The position numbers and the translations under genes were made by a program. Shown in pieces: positions 25,151 through 33,365 of a stretch of DNA of 64,000 nt (position 1 is the first letter of the stretch; each line of letters opens with the position of its first letter). Source of the stretch: Nocardioides nematodiphilus (GTDB lineage Bacteria > Actinomycetota > Actinomycetes > Propionibacteriales > Nocardioidaceae). The stretch is taken from contig NZ_JAIWOY010000004.1 of NCBI RefSeq assembly GCF_020216525.1, forward strand, positions 272,934-336,933, read 5' to 3'. Under the pieces are notes generated by a model. That model saw only the letters and a list, made by a program, of their open reading frames with translations, was not told where the DNA came from and searched no databases.

Positions 25151-26244
25151 GAGGCACCTCCGGTGGACGGGGTGGCGGCGGGGGTGCCCGTGCTGGTGGC
25201 CGAGCCGCCGTCGGCCCACGGGTTGAGCTCGTTGGTGTAGACGTCCGACGGCTTGACCGAGCCGGGCGCGATGTCACCGTGACTGGACAGCCAGTCCGTC
25301 CAGCGAGTGATGTCGCCGTCGGCGATCACCGGCTTGGGAGTGAGGCCGAGGGTGCCGGGGAAGTTGGCCTTGATGGCGTCCTCGTAGTCGGCGAAGCCGT
25401 GCTTCTCCAGGTAGGGGAAGAGGACCTTGAAGACCTCATCCGCTGAGTGCGTCTCGATGAACTCCACAGCGTCGGCGATGCCGGCGATGAGCTCGCGCGA
25501 GGTGTTGGGGTTGGCCTTGATGAAGTCGTCGCGCAGCGTGTAGCCACCGCCCGCGTACGGGCCACCCACGACGTCGGTGTCGTCGACGAGGTTGCGCAGC
25601 TTCACCGACTGGGAGGCGACCTTGTAGCCGAGGAACGACAGCGCCGCGGCGTCGACCTGGCCCTTGGCCAGCGCCTCCGGCATGTTGAGCGGCGGGAGCA
25701 CGACGAGCGTGACCTTCTTGATCTCGTCCTGGCTGAGGCCCTCCTTGGCCAGCCAGGTGTCGATGATGGCCTCGCTGTTGGCACCCAGCGTGTTGACGGC
25801 GATCTTCTTGCCGATCAGGTCACGGGCCGTCTTGATGGAGGAGTCCTCCGGGACGGCGAGCTTCTGCTGGATCTTGTCGTTCGAGCCGTAGCTGGGGAAG
25901 ACCGCCTTGATCCTCGCGCCCGAGGAGACCAGCTGGGCGATCGCGCCGTAGAACGCGGAGCCGCCGATGTCGGTCTGGTTGGACACCAGCGCCTGCAGCG
26001 CCTGCGGGCCGCCGGTGATGTCGCCGACTCGCTTGAGGGTCAGGCCCTTGAGGTCGCCGAGGGCGTCGGCGAGCAGGAGGGAGTCCACACCGCCGGCGTA
26101 AGACTGGTAGCGGATGGTGGTGACCTCCTTGCCCTTGCCGGCAGCGGCCTCGCTGCTGGCGCAGGCGGTGGCGCTCCCGACCAGGGCGAGGGAGGCGAGC
26201 AGACCGGCGGTCAGCTTCACGCGGGCTCGGGCGGTGCGGGTCAT
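25147..26244 (-). CDS. ABC transporter substrate-binding lipoprotein (SsuA/NMT1-like)
   Basis: A 365-residue binding protein and the first gene of the eight-gene sulfur operon. A signal peptide ends at a lipobox-like GSATAC with the lipidated cysteine near residue 28. The mature part has the NMT1/SsuA layout: VTTIRYQSYAGGVDSLLLADAL, GGPQALQALVSNQTDIGGSAF, LIGKKIAVNTLGANSE and QVDAAALSFLGYKVA. A low-complexity Ser/Thr/Pro/Gly tail closes the protein. The ATG follows AGGAG by about seven bases. The ligand is probably an organosulfur compound, by context. Confidence 0.88.
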   Translation of the reverse strand: MTRTARARVKLTAGLLASLALVGSATACASSEAAAGKGKEVTTIRYQSYAGGVDSLLLADALGDLKGLTLKRVGDITGGPQALQALVSNQTDIGGSAFYGAIAQLVSSGARIKAVFPSYGSNDKIQQKLAVPEDSSIKTARDLIGKKIAVNTLGANSEAIIDTWLAKEGLSQDEIKKVTLVVLPPLNMPEALAKGQVDAAALSFLGYKVASQSVKLRNLVDDTDVVGGPYAGGGYTLRDDFIKANPNTSRELIAGIADAVEFIETHSADEVFKVLFPYLEKHGFADYEDAIKANFPGTLGLTPKPVIADGDITRWTDWLSSHGDIAPGSVKPSDVYTNELNPWADGGSATSTGTPAATPSTGGAS

Positions 26245-26300
26245 CGGGTGCTCCTGTGGGTTGGGTGCGGACCAGGTCCGTTTGGTCTTGTTTGTTTAGT

Positions 26301-26338
26301 AGTTCACTGAACTTTATAGACCTACCGGGACGTAGGTC
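26301..26338. promoter_or_regulatory. Two palindromes at the sulfur operon promoter
   Basis: AGTTCACTGAACT (26301-26313) is a perfect 13-bp palindrome, and GACCTAC (26319-26325) / GTAGGTC (26332-26338) is a second inverted repeat. Between them, read on the minus strand, is TATAAA, a good -10 for the operon that starts at 26244. The layout suggests a regulator-controlled promoter with operators flanking the -10 element. Confidence 0.55.
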
Positions 26339-26400
26339 GGAATGTCTCACATCGTGGGCGTGTCGTCCGCCACCTGGACGATCGTCCGGACGAGCAGGAC

Positions 26401-26432
26401 TGCGCCCGCCGCACCCGAGAGCGGCGGGCGCA
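26401..26432. terminator. Hairpin after the TauD-like gene
   Basis: A perfect 12-bp stem (TGCGCCCGCCGC with GCGGCGGGCGCA) around an 8-base loop lies nine bases beyond the TauD-like gene end at 26441. It separates that gene from the sulfur operon promoter. The T-tract is weak. Confidence 0.7.
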
Positions 26433-26440
26433 GCGGCGGA

Positions 26441-27346
26441 TCAGGCGGCGACGGTCTCGTCCGAGGGCGTGTAGTGGCTGGCGTCGCCCTTGAGCACGGT
26501 CGAGCGCTCGCCGGAGACCGAGACCGGGACCGTGCCCGAGACGGTGACGCGGGAGAGCTTGCGCGGGGCATTGCCGTAGTTGTCGATCGCGTAGTGCTGG
26601 GTGATCCGGTTGTCGAAGGCGACGAGCTGGCCGGGCTGCCACTGCACCCGCAGGATGTGCTCCGGCTTGGTGACGTGGCTCTGCAGGATCCGGATGAGAT
26701 CACGCGAGTCGTTGCTGTTCAGGCTCTCGATGCGGCGGGTGAAGCCGCCGATGAACAGACCCTTCTCCCCCGACTCCGGGTGCACGCGTACGACCGGGTG
26801 GCGGGTCTCGAACTCCAGGGACTGGAAGACCTCGCGGTAGCTCTTGGCCTTCTCCGACAGGTCACGGTCCGCGGCGATGTCGGCGTAGTCGTACTGGTTG
26901 GAGTGGATCGCCCAGAGGGTGTCGGCCAGCGCGCGCAGCGGGTGCGGGAGGCTGCGGTAGGCGGCGGCCGTGTCCGCGATCAGGGTCTCGCCGCCGTACG
27001 GAGGCAGGGTGATTGCCCGCAGCGTCGTGATCGACGGCGGGTTGTGCACGAAGGTGACGTCGGTGTGCCACTCGTTCGCCTTCGAGGACATCGAGTCGAC
27101 GTCGAGGATGTTGATCGTCGGGTCACCCGGCACGGTCGGGTGCGAGGTGGTGATCGCACCGAAGCGGCCGGCGAACCGCTCCTGGCCCTCGGCCGTGAGG
27201 CCGGGCGCGTCGAAGACGAGCGCCTTGTGCTCGACCAGGCCGGCGCGCAGCTCCTCGAGCTGGCTCGCGGAGAAGTCGGCGGTGATGTCGATACCCGAGA
27301 CACGAGCTCCGAGATTGGCGCTCAGCTTGGTGAAGGAGATGCTCAT
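26441..27346 (-). CDS. TauD/AtsK-family Fe(II)/2-oxoglutarate dioxygenase
   Basis: A 301-residue dioxygenase. The facial triad is visible as HTD in EWHTDVTF (near 93-95) and the second histidine in NRITQHYAIDNYG (near 256); the arginine of RKLSRVTVSG (about 268-273) should bind 2-oxoglutarate. TauD releases sulfite from taurine, AtsK releases sulfate from alkyl sulfates; GGETLIADTAAAYRSLP and the C-terminal SGTVPV fit the AtsK side somewhat better. It is monocistronic, divergent from the ssuC operon, and adds a third kind of desulfurising oxygenase to the island. Confidence 0.88.
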   Translation of the reverse strand: MSISFTKLSANLGARVSGIDITADFSASQLEELRAGLVEHKALVFDAPGLTAEGQERFAGRFGAITTSHPTVPGDPTINILDVDSMSSKANEWHTDVTFVHNPPSITTLRAITLPPYGGETLIADTAAAYRSLPHPLRALADTLWAIHSNQYDYADIAADRDLSEKAKSYREVFQSLEFETRHPVVRVHPESGEKGLFIGGFTRRIESLNSNDSRDLIRILQSHVTKPEHILRVQWQPGQLVAFDNRITQHYAIDNYGNAPRKLSRVTVSGTVPVSVSGERSTVLKGDASHYTPSDETVAA

Positions 27347-27484
27347 GGGGGACGGCTCACTTTCCGTGATTGCGTATCTGTATCAATTTACTCGACTTTG
27401 ATCACGCTCCCACTCGTCCGGAGTCCAGGTCAAGCACCTTCGGCATCTTTGTCGCGTATTTCGATTGTCTTTAGCAACATGCTC

Positions 27485-27490
27485 TATGGT
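27485..27490 (+). promoter_or_regulatory. -10 element of a leaderless promoter (ssuC)
   Basis: TATGGT ends seven bases before the ATG at 27498. This favours 27498 over the in-frame ATG at 27486, which lies inside the element. Confidence 0.5.
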
Positions 27491-27497
27491 GATAGCC

Positions 27498-28259
27498 ATG
27501 TCCGTTCACGGGGTAGTCAGACCCCTCTCACCTCTCGCCGTGATCCTCCTGTGGCAGCTCGCGTCCTGGACGGGCGTGCTGAACAGCGCCACCCTCGCCT
27601 CGCCGGTTGACCTGGCCCATACGGCCTGGCGGCTGATCCAGAGCGGTCAGCTCGGCGACGCGATCGTGGTCTCGTCCCGGCGCGCCGCCCTCGGCTTCCT
27701 GCTCGGCGCCGGCGTGGCGATCGTCGCGGCCACCATCGTGGGCCTCTCGAAGATCGGCGATGCCCTCCTCGACCCGATCATGCAGGCGCTGAGGATGCTG
27801 CCGATCTTCGGCCTGGTGCCGTTGTTCATCATCTGGTTCGGGATCAAGGAGGAGCCGAAGATCTACCTGGTCGCGCTCTTCGTGATCGTGCCGATCTATC
27901 TGAACCTGGTCGCGGCGCTGCGTGACATCGACCGCGACCTGACCGAGGTCGCGGGCGTCCTGCGGCTCAACCGGCTCGAGCGTCTGCGCGACCTCTACGT
28001 CCCGCAGGTCCTGCCGGGCTTCCTCGTCGGCCTGCGGCAGTCGCTGGGCGCCGCCTGGATCGCGCTCATCGTCGCCGAGCAGGTCAACGCCGGCGCCGGC
28101 CTCGGCTACCTCATCAACAACGCCCGCGACTTCCTGCAGACCGACGTCATCGTGGTCGGGCTGCTCTGCTACGCCGTCCTCGGCCTGCTCACCGACTCGA
28201 TCGTCCGACTGCTCGAGCGCCGCGCCCTGCGCTGGCGCGACGAAGGGAGCGCCGCATGA
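27498..28259 (+). CDS. ssuC: Sulfonate ABC transporter permease
   Basis: A 253-residue permease with about six membrane helices. The ATPase-docking EAA loop reads around [27 protein letters not shown], and the C-terminal part [22 protein letters not shown] is typical of SsuC/TauC. It is the first gene of a ssuCBA operon; its stop overlaps the next ATG. The start is set by the -10 element seven bases upstream. It is not a recent copy of the permease at 23479: resemblance is only at family level. Confidence 0.9.
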   Translation: MSVHGVVRPLSPLAVILLWQLASWTGVLNSATLASPVDLAHTAWRLIQSGQLGDAIVVSSRRAALGFLLGAGVAIVAATIVGLSKIGDALLDPIMQALRMLPIFGLVPLFIIWFGIKEEPKIYLVALFVIVPIYLNLVAALRDIDRDLTEVAGVLRLNRLERLRDLYVPQVLPGFLVGLRQSLGAAWIALIVAEQVNAGAGLGYLINNARDFLQTDVIVVGLLCYAVLGLLTDSIVRLLERRALRWRDEGSAA

Positions 28260-29055
28260 CCACCTCCAGCATCACCGCTACCGGCACCGATACGGCCGAC
28301 GGGACCGGCCGTGGCCGCGTCGTGGCGAGCCTGAGCGGGGTCGGTCGCCGCTTCGGCGAGCGCCAGGTCCTGGCCGGCATCGACCTCGAGGTGCACGCCG
28401 GCGAGTTCGTCGCGCTGCTCGGGCACTCCGGCTGCGGCAAGTCGACGCTCCTGCGGATCATCGCCGGCCTCGACACGGGGGCCACCGGCGAGATCGTGAC
28501 CGGCCAGGAGCCGTCGGTGGTGTTCCAGGAGGCCCGGCTCCTCCCCTGGCGCCGCGTCCTGGACACGTCGCGCTCGGGCTGCGCGGTCCCGATCCTCGCG
28601 GGCGTGCCGCCACCATGCTCTCCGAGGTCGGCCTCGCCGGTCGCGAGAAGGACTGGCCCCGCCAGCTCTCCGGCGGCCAGCGCCAGCGGGTGGCACTCGC
28701 CCGAGCGCTCGTACGCGAGCCGGACCTGCTCCTCCTCGACGAGCCCTTCTCCGCCCTCGACGCCCTCACCCGGATCTCGGCGCAGGACCTCGTCCGCCGC
28801 CTGGTGGACGCGCACAGCCCGGCGGTCGTGATGGTCACCCACGACGTCGAGGAGGCGCTGCTCCTCGCCGACCGTGTCCTGGTCATCGCCGACGGCGTGA
28901 TCACCCACGACCAGCGCGTCGCGCTCCCCCGGCCCCGTCGCCGCGACCACCCCGAGATCGTCGCCCACCGCGCCGCCCTCCTGCGCCTCCTCGGCGTCGA
29001 CGAGGGCCTCCCCCACGACCCCGCACCCATCACCCCAGAGAAGGAACCCGCATGA
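28256..29055 (+). pseudogene. ssuB: Sulfonate ABC transporter ATPase with a one-base frameshift
   Basis: All ATPase motifs are present but in two frames. From 28256 the first frame gives Walker [10 protein letters not shown] and the Q-loop [16 protein letters not shown], then becomes nonsense after base 28564. The other frame continues with VALGLRG, then [15 protein letters not shown], Walker B LLLLDEPF and the H-loop THD, to the stop at 29055. Adding one base at 28564-28566 (an expected GACAAC reads GACAC) restores a complete SsuB of about 267 residues. No other defect is visible, so this is a recent mutation, a phase or recoding site, or a sequencing error. Both gene ends still overlap their neighbours by ATGA. 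Confidence 0.85.
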
Positions 29056-30041
29056 CCTCCCTCCTCCGCCGCAGCTTCGTCGCAGCCACCGCGCTCGCCC
29101 TGACCGGAACCCTCGCCGCCTGCGGCTCATCGAGCGACGACAGCTCGGGCTCGTCGGCCGCCGACGGCAAGCCGGTCCTGCGCGTCGGCGTGCAGAAGGA
29201 CGGCATCCGCTCGGTCCTCAAGGCGGCCGGCCTCCTCGAGAACCTCCCCTACACGATCGAGTGGTCGGAGTTCACCGCCGGCCTGCCGATCGTGGAGGCC
29301 GCCGCCGCCGACCAGATCGACGTGGCCTGGGTCGGCGGCGTGCCGCCGATCTTCGGCGCCGCGTCCGACGCGAACTTCAAGGTCGTCGCCGCTGTCCACG
29401 AGGCCGACAAGCAGAACGACTCGATCCTGGTGCCGAAGGGCTCGGACATCCACTCGATCGCCGACCTCAAGGGCAAGAAGATCGCCGTCTTCAAGGGCTC
29501 ATCGGCCGACGGGCTGATGCTCACCTCCCTGGCCCAGGCCGGGCTCACCCTCAAGGACGTCCAGCCGCAGTACCTCGCGCCCGCCGACGGCCTGGCCGCG
29601 TTCAAGACCGGACAGGTCGACGCGTACGTGACGTGGGACCCGTTCGTCGCCCAGGCCCAGGTCGAGGACGGCGCCGTCGACCTCACCGCTGCGACCGACA
29701 CCGTCGCCGACGACGCCTGGCGCCAGTTCGAGGTCGCCTCGAGCAAGTCCCTGGACGACGCGGGCACGCGCGCCAACATCGCGTCCTTCGTCAAGCTCGT
29801 GGGCCAGGGCTTCGACTGGGCCAAGTCCCACTCCGACCAGTGGGCGCAGGGCTGGTCCGACGAGTCCGGCATCCCCGTGGACATCCTGAAGAAGGTCACC
29901 GCGCGCAAGCAGAGCACGGTCGAGCCGGTCAGCGCCGAGGACATCACCGCCACCCAGGAGCTCGCCGACCGGTTCACCGAGGCCGGGGAGATCCCGAAGA
30001 AGGTCGACATCAAGAGCATCGTGGACAGCGTCCTCGAGTAA
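29052..30041 (+). CDS. ssuA: Aliphatic sulfonate-binding lipoprotein SsuA
   Basis: A 329-residue binding protein with a signal peptide ending in the lipobox LAAC (cysteine near 24), then a Ser/Asp linker and the SsuA fold: [54 protein letters not shown] and [16 protein letters not shown]. It delivers sulfonates to the permease encoded upstream. Its ATG overlaps the end of the ssuB frame. A strong hairpin terminator begins 14 bases after the stop. The binding gene is the last of this operon but first in the other one. Confidence 0.9.
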   Translation: MTSLLRRSFVAATALALTGTLAACGSSSDDSSGSSAADGKPVLRVGVQKDGIRSVLKAAGLLENLPYTIEWSEFTAGLPIVEAAAADQIDVAWVGGVPPIFGAASDANFKVVAAVHEADKQNDSILVPKGSDIHSIADLKGKKIAVFKGSSADGLMLTSLAQAGLTLKDVQPQYLAPADGLAAFKTGQVDAYVTWDPFVAQAQVEDGAVDLTAATDTVADDAWRQFEVASSKSLDDAGTRANIASFVKLVGQGFDWAKSHSDQWAQGWSDESGIPVDILKKVTARKQSTVEPVSAEDITATQELADRFTEAGEIPKKVDIKSIVDSVLE

Positions 30042-30054
30042 CCATCAGAACGAG

Positions 30055-30095
30055 AACGAGGGGCGGTCGCCGGCATCCGGCGACCGCCCCTCGTT
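30055..30095. terminator. Strong bidirectional terminator between ssuA and ssuD
   Basis: A perfect 19-bp stem (30055-30073 with 30077-30095) closes on a 3-base CAT loop and ends in AACGAG/CTCGTT. It lies between two convergent genes and should stop transcription from both sides. Confidence 0.88.
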
Positions 30096-30111
30096 GTTGC
30101 AGGGTGCGGGC

Positions 30112-31263
30112 TCAGTCGACCGCCGCACCGAACGGCACCGACGCCCGGCTCGCGTACGGCGCGGGCGCGGCATTGCTCCAGCGGCCTCGGCGCTCGAGCT
30201 CGGGCAGGACGCCCTCGCCGAACCAGTACGCCTCCTCCAGGTGCGGGTAGCCGGAGAGCACGAACTCCTCGATTCCGACAGCGGCGTACTGCTCGATGAG
30301 GTCGGCGATCTCGGCGTGGCTGCCGACCATGGCGGTGCCGGCCCCGCCGCGGACCAGACCGACGCCGGCCCAGAGGTTCGGGTGGATCTCGAGGTCGTCC
30401 TTGGAGCCGCCGTTGAGCTCGAGCATCCGGCGCTGGCCCTCCGAGCCGCTCTTGCGCAGGCCCGCCTGCATCCGGGCGATCTCCTCGTCGCTGATGCCCT
30501 CGAGCAGGCGCGCCGCCTCGGCCCACGCTGCGGCGGAGGTGTCCCGCGCGATCGTGTGGAGCCGTACGCCGAAGCGCAGGGTGCGGCCGTACGCCGCGGC
30601 CGCGGCGCGGACGCGCGCGATCTTCTCCCCGACCGCGGCCGGGGGCTCACCCCACGTCAGATAGACGTCGGCGTGCTTGGCCGCGACCTCGATGCCGACC
30701 GGCGAGGAGCCGCCGAAGTAGATCTGCGGGAGCTCGCGCGGCAGGTTCTGCAGGCTCGAGTCCTCGACGGCCAGGTACTTCCCGGCGAAGTCGACCGTCT
30801 CACCGCTCCACAGCGCGCGGACGATGGTCAGGAACTCGTCACAGCGCGCGTAGCGCTCGTCCTTGCCCAGGAAGTCGCCGTACATGCGCTGGTCGTGGTC
30901 CTCGCCGCCGGTGACGACGTTGAGCATCAGGCGCCCGCCGGTGAGGTTGACGTACGTGGCGGCCATCTGGGCGGCGACGTACGGCGCGACCGCGTCGGGA
31001 CGGAAGGCGACGAGGAACTTCAGACGCTCGGAGACCGCCGTCAGCATGGACGAGGTCACCCATGCGTCCTCGCACCAGGGCCCCGTAGGGATCAGCGCGC
31101 CCTCGAAGCCCTGCTGCTCGGCCGCCCGGGCGATCTGGCCGAGGTAGGCGACGGAGGCCGGGCGGCCGGCAGCGCCGGCCGTGACGCCGTGGCCACCGCC
31201 GACGACCGCGCGGCCGTCACCGCCGTTGGCGGGGATGAACCAGTGGAAGGTCAAGTCAGTCAT
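30112..31263 (-). CDS. ssuD: FMNH2-dependent alkanesulfonate monooxygenase SsuD
   Basis: A 383-residue luciferase-like monooxygenase of SsuD length. Landmarks are FHWFIPANGGDGR at the N-terminus, ALIPTGPWCEDAWVTSS with the conserved active-site cysteine region, LKFLVAFRPDAVAPYVAAQMAATY, GRLMLNVVTGGEDHDQRMYGD and VGSHAEIADLIEQYAAVGIEEFVLSGYPHLEEA. It splits C1 or longer alkanesulfonates into aldehyde and sulfite. The ATG follows GGAG by seven bases. It needs FMNH2, probably from the SsuE-like reductase encoded in the island. It is divergent from the LysR gene. Confidence 0.92.
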   Translation of the reverse strand: MTDLTFHWFIPANGGDGRAVVGGGHGVTAGAAGRPASVAYLGQIARAAEQQGFEGALIPTGPWCEDAWVTSSMLTAVSERLKFLVAFRPDAVAPYVAAQMAATYVNLTGGRLMLNVVTGGEDHDQRMYGDFLGKDERYARCDEFLTIVRALWSGETVDFAGKYLAVEDSSLQNLPRELPQIYFGGSSPVGIEVAAKHADVYLTWGEPPAAVGEKIARVRAAAAAYGRTLRFGVRLHTIARDTSAAAWAEAARLLEGISDEEIARMQAGLRKSGSEGQRRMLELNGGSKDDLEIHPNLWAGVGLVRGGAGTAMVGSHAEIADLIEQYAAVGIEEFVLSGYPHLEEAYWFGEGVLPELERRGRWSNAAPAPYASRASVPFGAAVD

Positions 31264-31302
31264 ATGTCACTCCGCGGAAGGGTAGGCCTATCACCAGTTA
31301 AC

Positions 31303-31321
31303 CTACTATGTCAGTAGACAT
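31303..31321. promoter_or_regulatory. Inverted repeats between ssuD and the LysR gene
   Basis: ATGTC-AGTA-GACAT (31308-31321) is a perfect dyad and overlaps CTACT/AGTAG (31303-31317). Position between divergent regulator and target is that of a LysR operator. Confidence 0.5.
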
Positions 31322-31345
31322 TATTGGCAAGAGGAGGGCCGGCCG

Positions 31346-32260
31346 GTGCGGTTCGAGCAGTTGGAGTACGTCGCCGCGGTCGCGGCCCACGGATCGCTGC
31401 GGCGTGCCGGCGAGCACCTCAGGGTCTCCCAGCCCGCGCTGAGCGAGGCGATCACGCGGCTGGAGCGCGAGCTCGGGGTGAGCCTGTTGGATCGTCGGCG
31501 CTCCGGGGCGCGGATCTCGAGCATCGGCAAGGACCTGATGCCGCTGCTCGCCGACATCCTCGACGCGGTCGCGCGGTTCGAGCAGCAGGCCGGAGGACAC
31601 ACCGGTGTGGGACGCACGATCCGGGTCGGGACCGTCAACACCGCGACCGCGCACATCGTGCTGCCGGCGATCAAGGCCCACCAGAGCGGTCATCACCCGG
31701 CACCGATCGAGGTCCGCCAGCTGCAGCAGGACGAGATCCACACCGGCCTGACGGAGGGCACTCTCGACCTGGGCCTGGTCAACCTGCTCGTCACCGACGA
31801 CCTGCACCCCGACGTCGACGGCACCGAGCTGCTGCGCGGTGAGCCCGTCGTGGTGATGCCGACGCAGCACCCGCTCGCCGCCCTGGACGCCGTGTCACCC
31901 GACCAGGTGCTCGCGGCCGGCTTCATCGGGATGCGTGAGGGCTACCTCATGTACCGCGTCGCACGGCGACTGTTCGGCGACGCCGTCCCGCCGGCGTGGC
32001 ACACGACCGACGGCGCCGAGATGGGCATGCAGATGGTCGGCTCGGGGCTGGGCGTCACCATCCTGCCGGACTTCAGCGTCACGGATGCGCCGCTGCTGCT
32101 CGCCGGCGTGATCACCACCCGGCCGCTGGCCGTCGACCCCATCGGGGTGCGGATGGTGATGCTGACCCGCCGCGGCGCCCGCCTGCCGGCGAGCGTGGAC
32201 GCCCTCATCGAGGCGCTCCGGGCGCGGGTCGCCCAGATCCGGTCGGCTCAGACGGGGTAG
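31346..32260 (+). CDS. LysR-family transcriptional regulator
   Basis: A 304-residue LysR-type protein. The N-terminal winged helix reads MRFEQLEYVAAVAAHGSLRRAGEHL and VSQPALSEAITRLERELG; the effector domain begins near 88 (IRVGTVNTATAHIVLPAIK). The GTG start follows AGGAGG by about nine bases. Located at the edge of the sulfur island and divergent from ssuD, it probably controls the sulfonate genes in response to sulfur supply, as CysB or Cbl do in enterobacteria; that role is inference. Its 3' end abuts hemE, which is convergent. Confidence 0.88.
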   Translation: MRFEQLEYVAAVAAHGSLRRAGEHLRVSQPALSEAITRLERELGVSLLDRRRSGARISSIGKDLMPLLADILDAVARFEQQAGGHTGVGRTIRVGTVNTATAHIVLPAIKAHQSGHHPAPIEVRQLQQDEIHTGLTEGTLDLGLVNLLVTDDLHPDVDGTELLRGEPVVVMPTQHPLAALDAVSPDQVLAAGFIGMREGYLMYRVARRLFGDAVPPAWHTTDGAEMGMQMVGSGLGVTILPDFSVTDAPLLLAGVITTRPLAVDPIGVRMVMLTRRGARLPASVDALIEALRARVAQIRSAQTG

Positions 32261-33300
32261 CCCTGGACGAACTCGGCCAGCTTCTTGAGCTGGTCGGGGT
32301 TCGTGGAGGGGATGACCCCGTGGCCCAGGTTGAAGATGTGGCCCTTGGCCCGCTTCCCGGCCTCGATGACGTCGCCGGCGCGCTGCAGCATCACGCCCGT
32401 CGGCGCGAAGACCAGTGTCGGGTCGAGGTTTCCCTGGACCGCACGCTCGGGGCCGATCTTGTCGATGCCGTACTCCAGCGGGGTGCGCCAGTCGACGCCG
32501 ACGACGTCTGCGCCGGCCTCCCCCATCTGGTCGAGCAGCATCGCGCTGTTCACTCCGAAGTGGATCCGCGGGACCCCCAGCTCGCCCGCGCGGGCGAGGA
32601 CGGCCGAGGAGTACGGACGCACATAGGTGGCGTAGTCGCTCGGGGTGACCGCACCGGCCCAGGAGTCGAAGAGCTGGATGGCGGAGGCGCCGGCGTTGAC
32701 CTGGACCTCGAGGAAGGTCGCCGAGATGCCGGCGATCTTGCGCATCAGGGCGTCCCACACGTCCGGGGCACCGAACATGAGCGCCTTGGTCTTGGCGTAC
32801 TCCTTGGACGGGCCGCCCTCGACGAGGTAGGACGCGACCGTGAACGGCGCGCCCGCGAAGCCGATCAGGGGCGTGCCACCGAGCTCGGCGACCAGGTTCT
32901 GCACGGCCTGGGTGATGAACGGGACGTGCTCCGGCGTCAGGTCCGGGATCGCCTCGACGTCGGCGAGCGTGCGCACCGGGTTGGCGAAGACGGGGCCGAC
33001 ACCCGGCTTGATCTCCAGGTCGAGGCCGAGCGGCTTGAGCGGCAGCACGATGTCGGAGAAGAAGATCGCCGCGTCCACGCCGTAGCGGCGGACCGGCTGG
33101 AGGGTGATCTCGGTGATGAGATCGGCGTCCATGCAGGCGTCGAGCATCGCGACGCCCTCGCGGACCTTGTGATACTCCGGCAGCGCCCGGCCCGCCTGGC
33201 GCATGAACCACACCGGCGTGTGCTGCGGCGTCTCGCCGCGGGCCGCCTTGAGGAAGGCGGAGTCGGCCAGACGGGGATCGCGTGCAGTCGTCACGCTCAC
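32248..33300 (-). CDS. hemE: Uroporphyrinogen decarboxylase HemE
   Basis: About 350 residues. It decarboxylates the four acetate arms of uroporphyrinogen III to coproporphyrinogen III. The family signatures are PVWFMRQAGRALPEY with the substrate-binding arginine, FSDIVLPLKPLG, and GFAGAPFTVASYLVEGG; FNLGHGVIPSTNP is near the C-terminus. The GTG at 33300 gives a normal-length enzyme; a frame from 33387 adds residues not typical of HemE. The last 13 bases overlap the end of the convergent LysR gene. It is the first of the three heme enzymes in this window, ahead of hemG and hemQ. Confidence 0.93.
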   Translation of the reverse strand: MSVTTARDPRLADSAFLKAARGETPQHTPVWFMRQAGRALPEYHKVREGVAMLDACMDADLITEITLQPVRRYGVDAAIFFSDIVLPLKPLGLDLEIKPGVGPVFANPVRTLADVEAIPDLTPEHVPFITQAVQNLVAELGGTPLIGFAGAPFTVASYLVEGGPSKEYAKTKALMFGAPDVWDALMRKIAGISATFLEVQVNAGASAIQLFDSWAGAVTPSDYATYVRPYSSAVLARAGELGVPRIHFGVNSAMLLDQMGEAGADVVGVDWRTPLEYGIDKIGPERAVQGNLDPTLVFAPTGVMLQRAGDVIEAGKRAKGHIFNLGHGVIPSTNPDQLKKLAEFVQGYPV

Positions 33301-33353
33301 GATCGTCGCACCCACCCCGGCGTGTTCGCACATCCGTACGAGGAACCCCGACT

Positions 33354-33359
33354 TACCCT
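33354..33359 (+). promoter_or_regulatory. -10 element of a leaderless promoter (DUF3000 gene)
   Basis: TACCCT ends six bases before the ATG at 33366, which has no Shine-Dalgarno sequence. This supports the start at 33366 over a longer frame from 33282. Confidence 0.5.
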
Positions 33360-33365
33360 GGACAC

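Noticed and set aside
24311..26244. Frameshift in the first importer operon like that in ssuB
   Set aside because: ATPase, permease and binding protein were read through; all motifs are in single frames.
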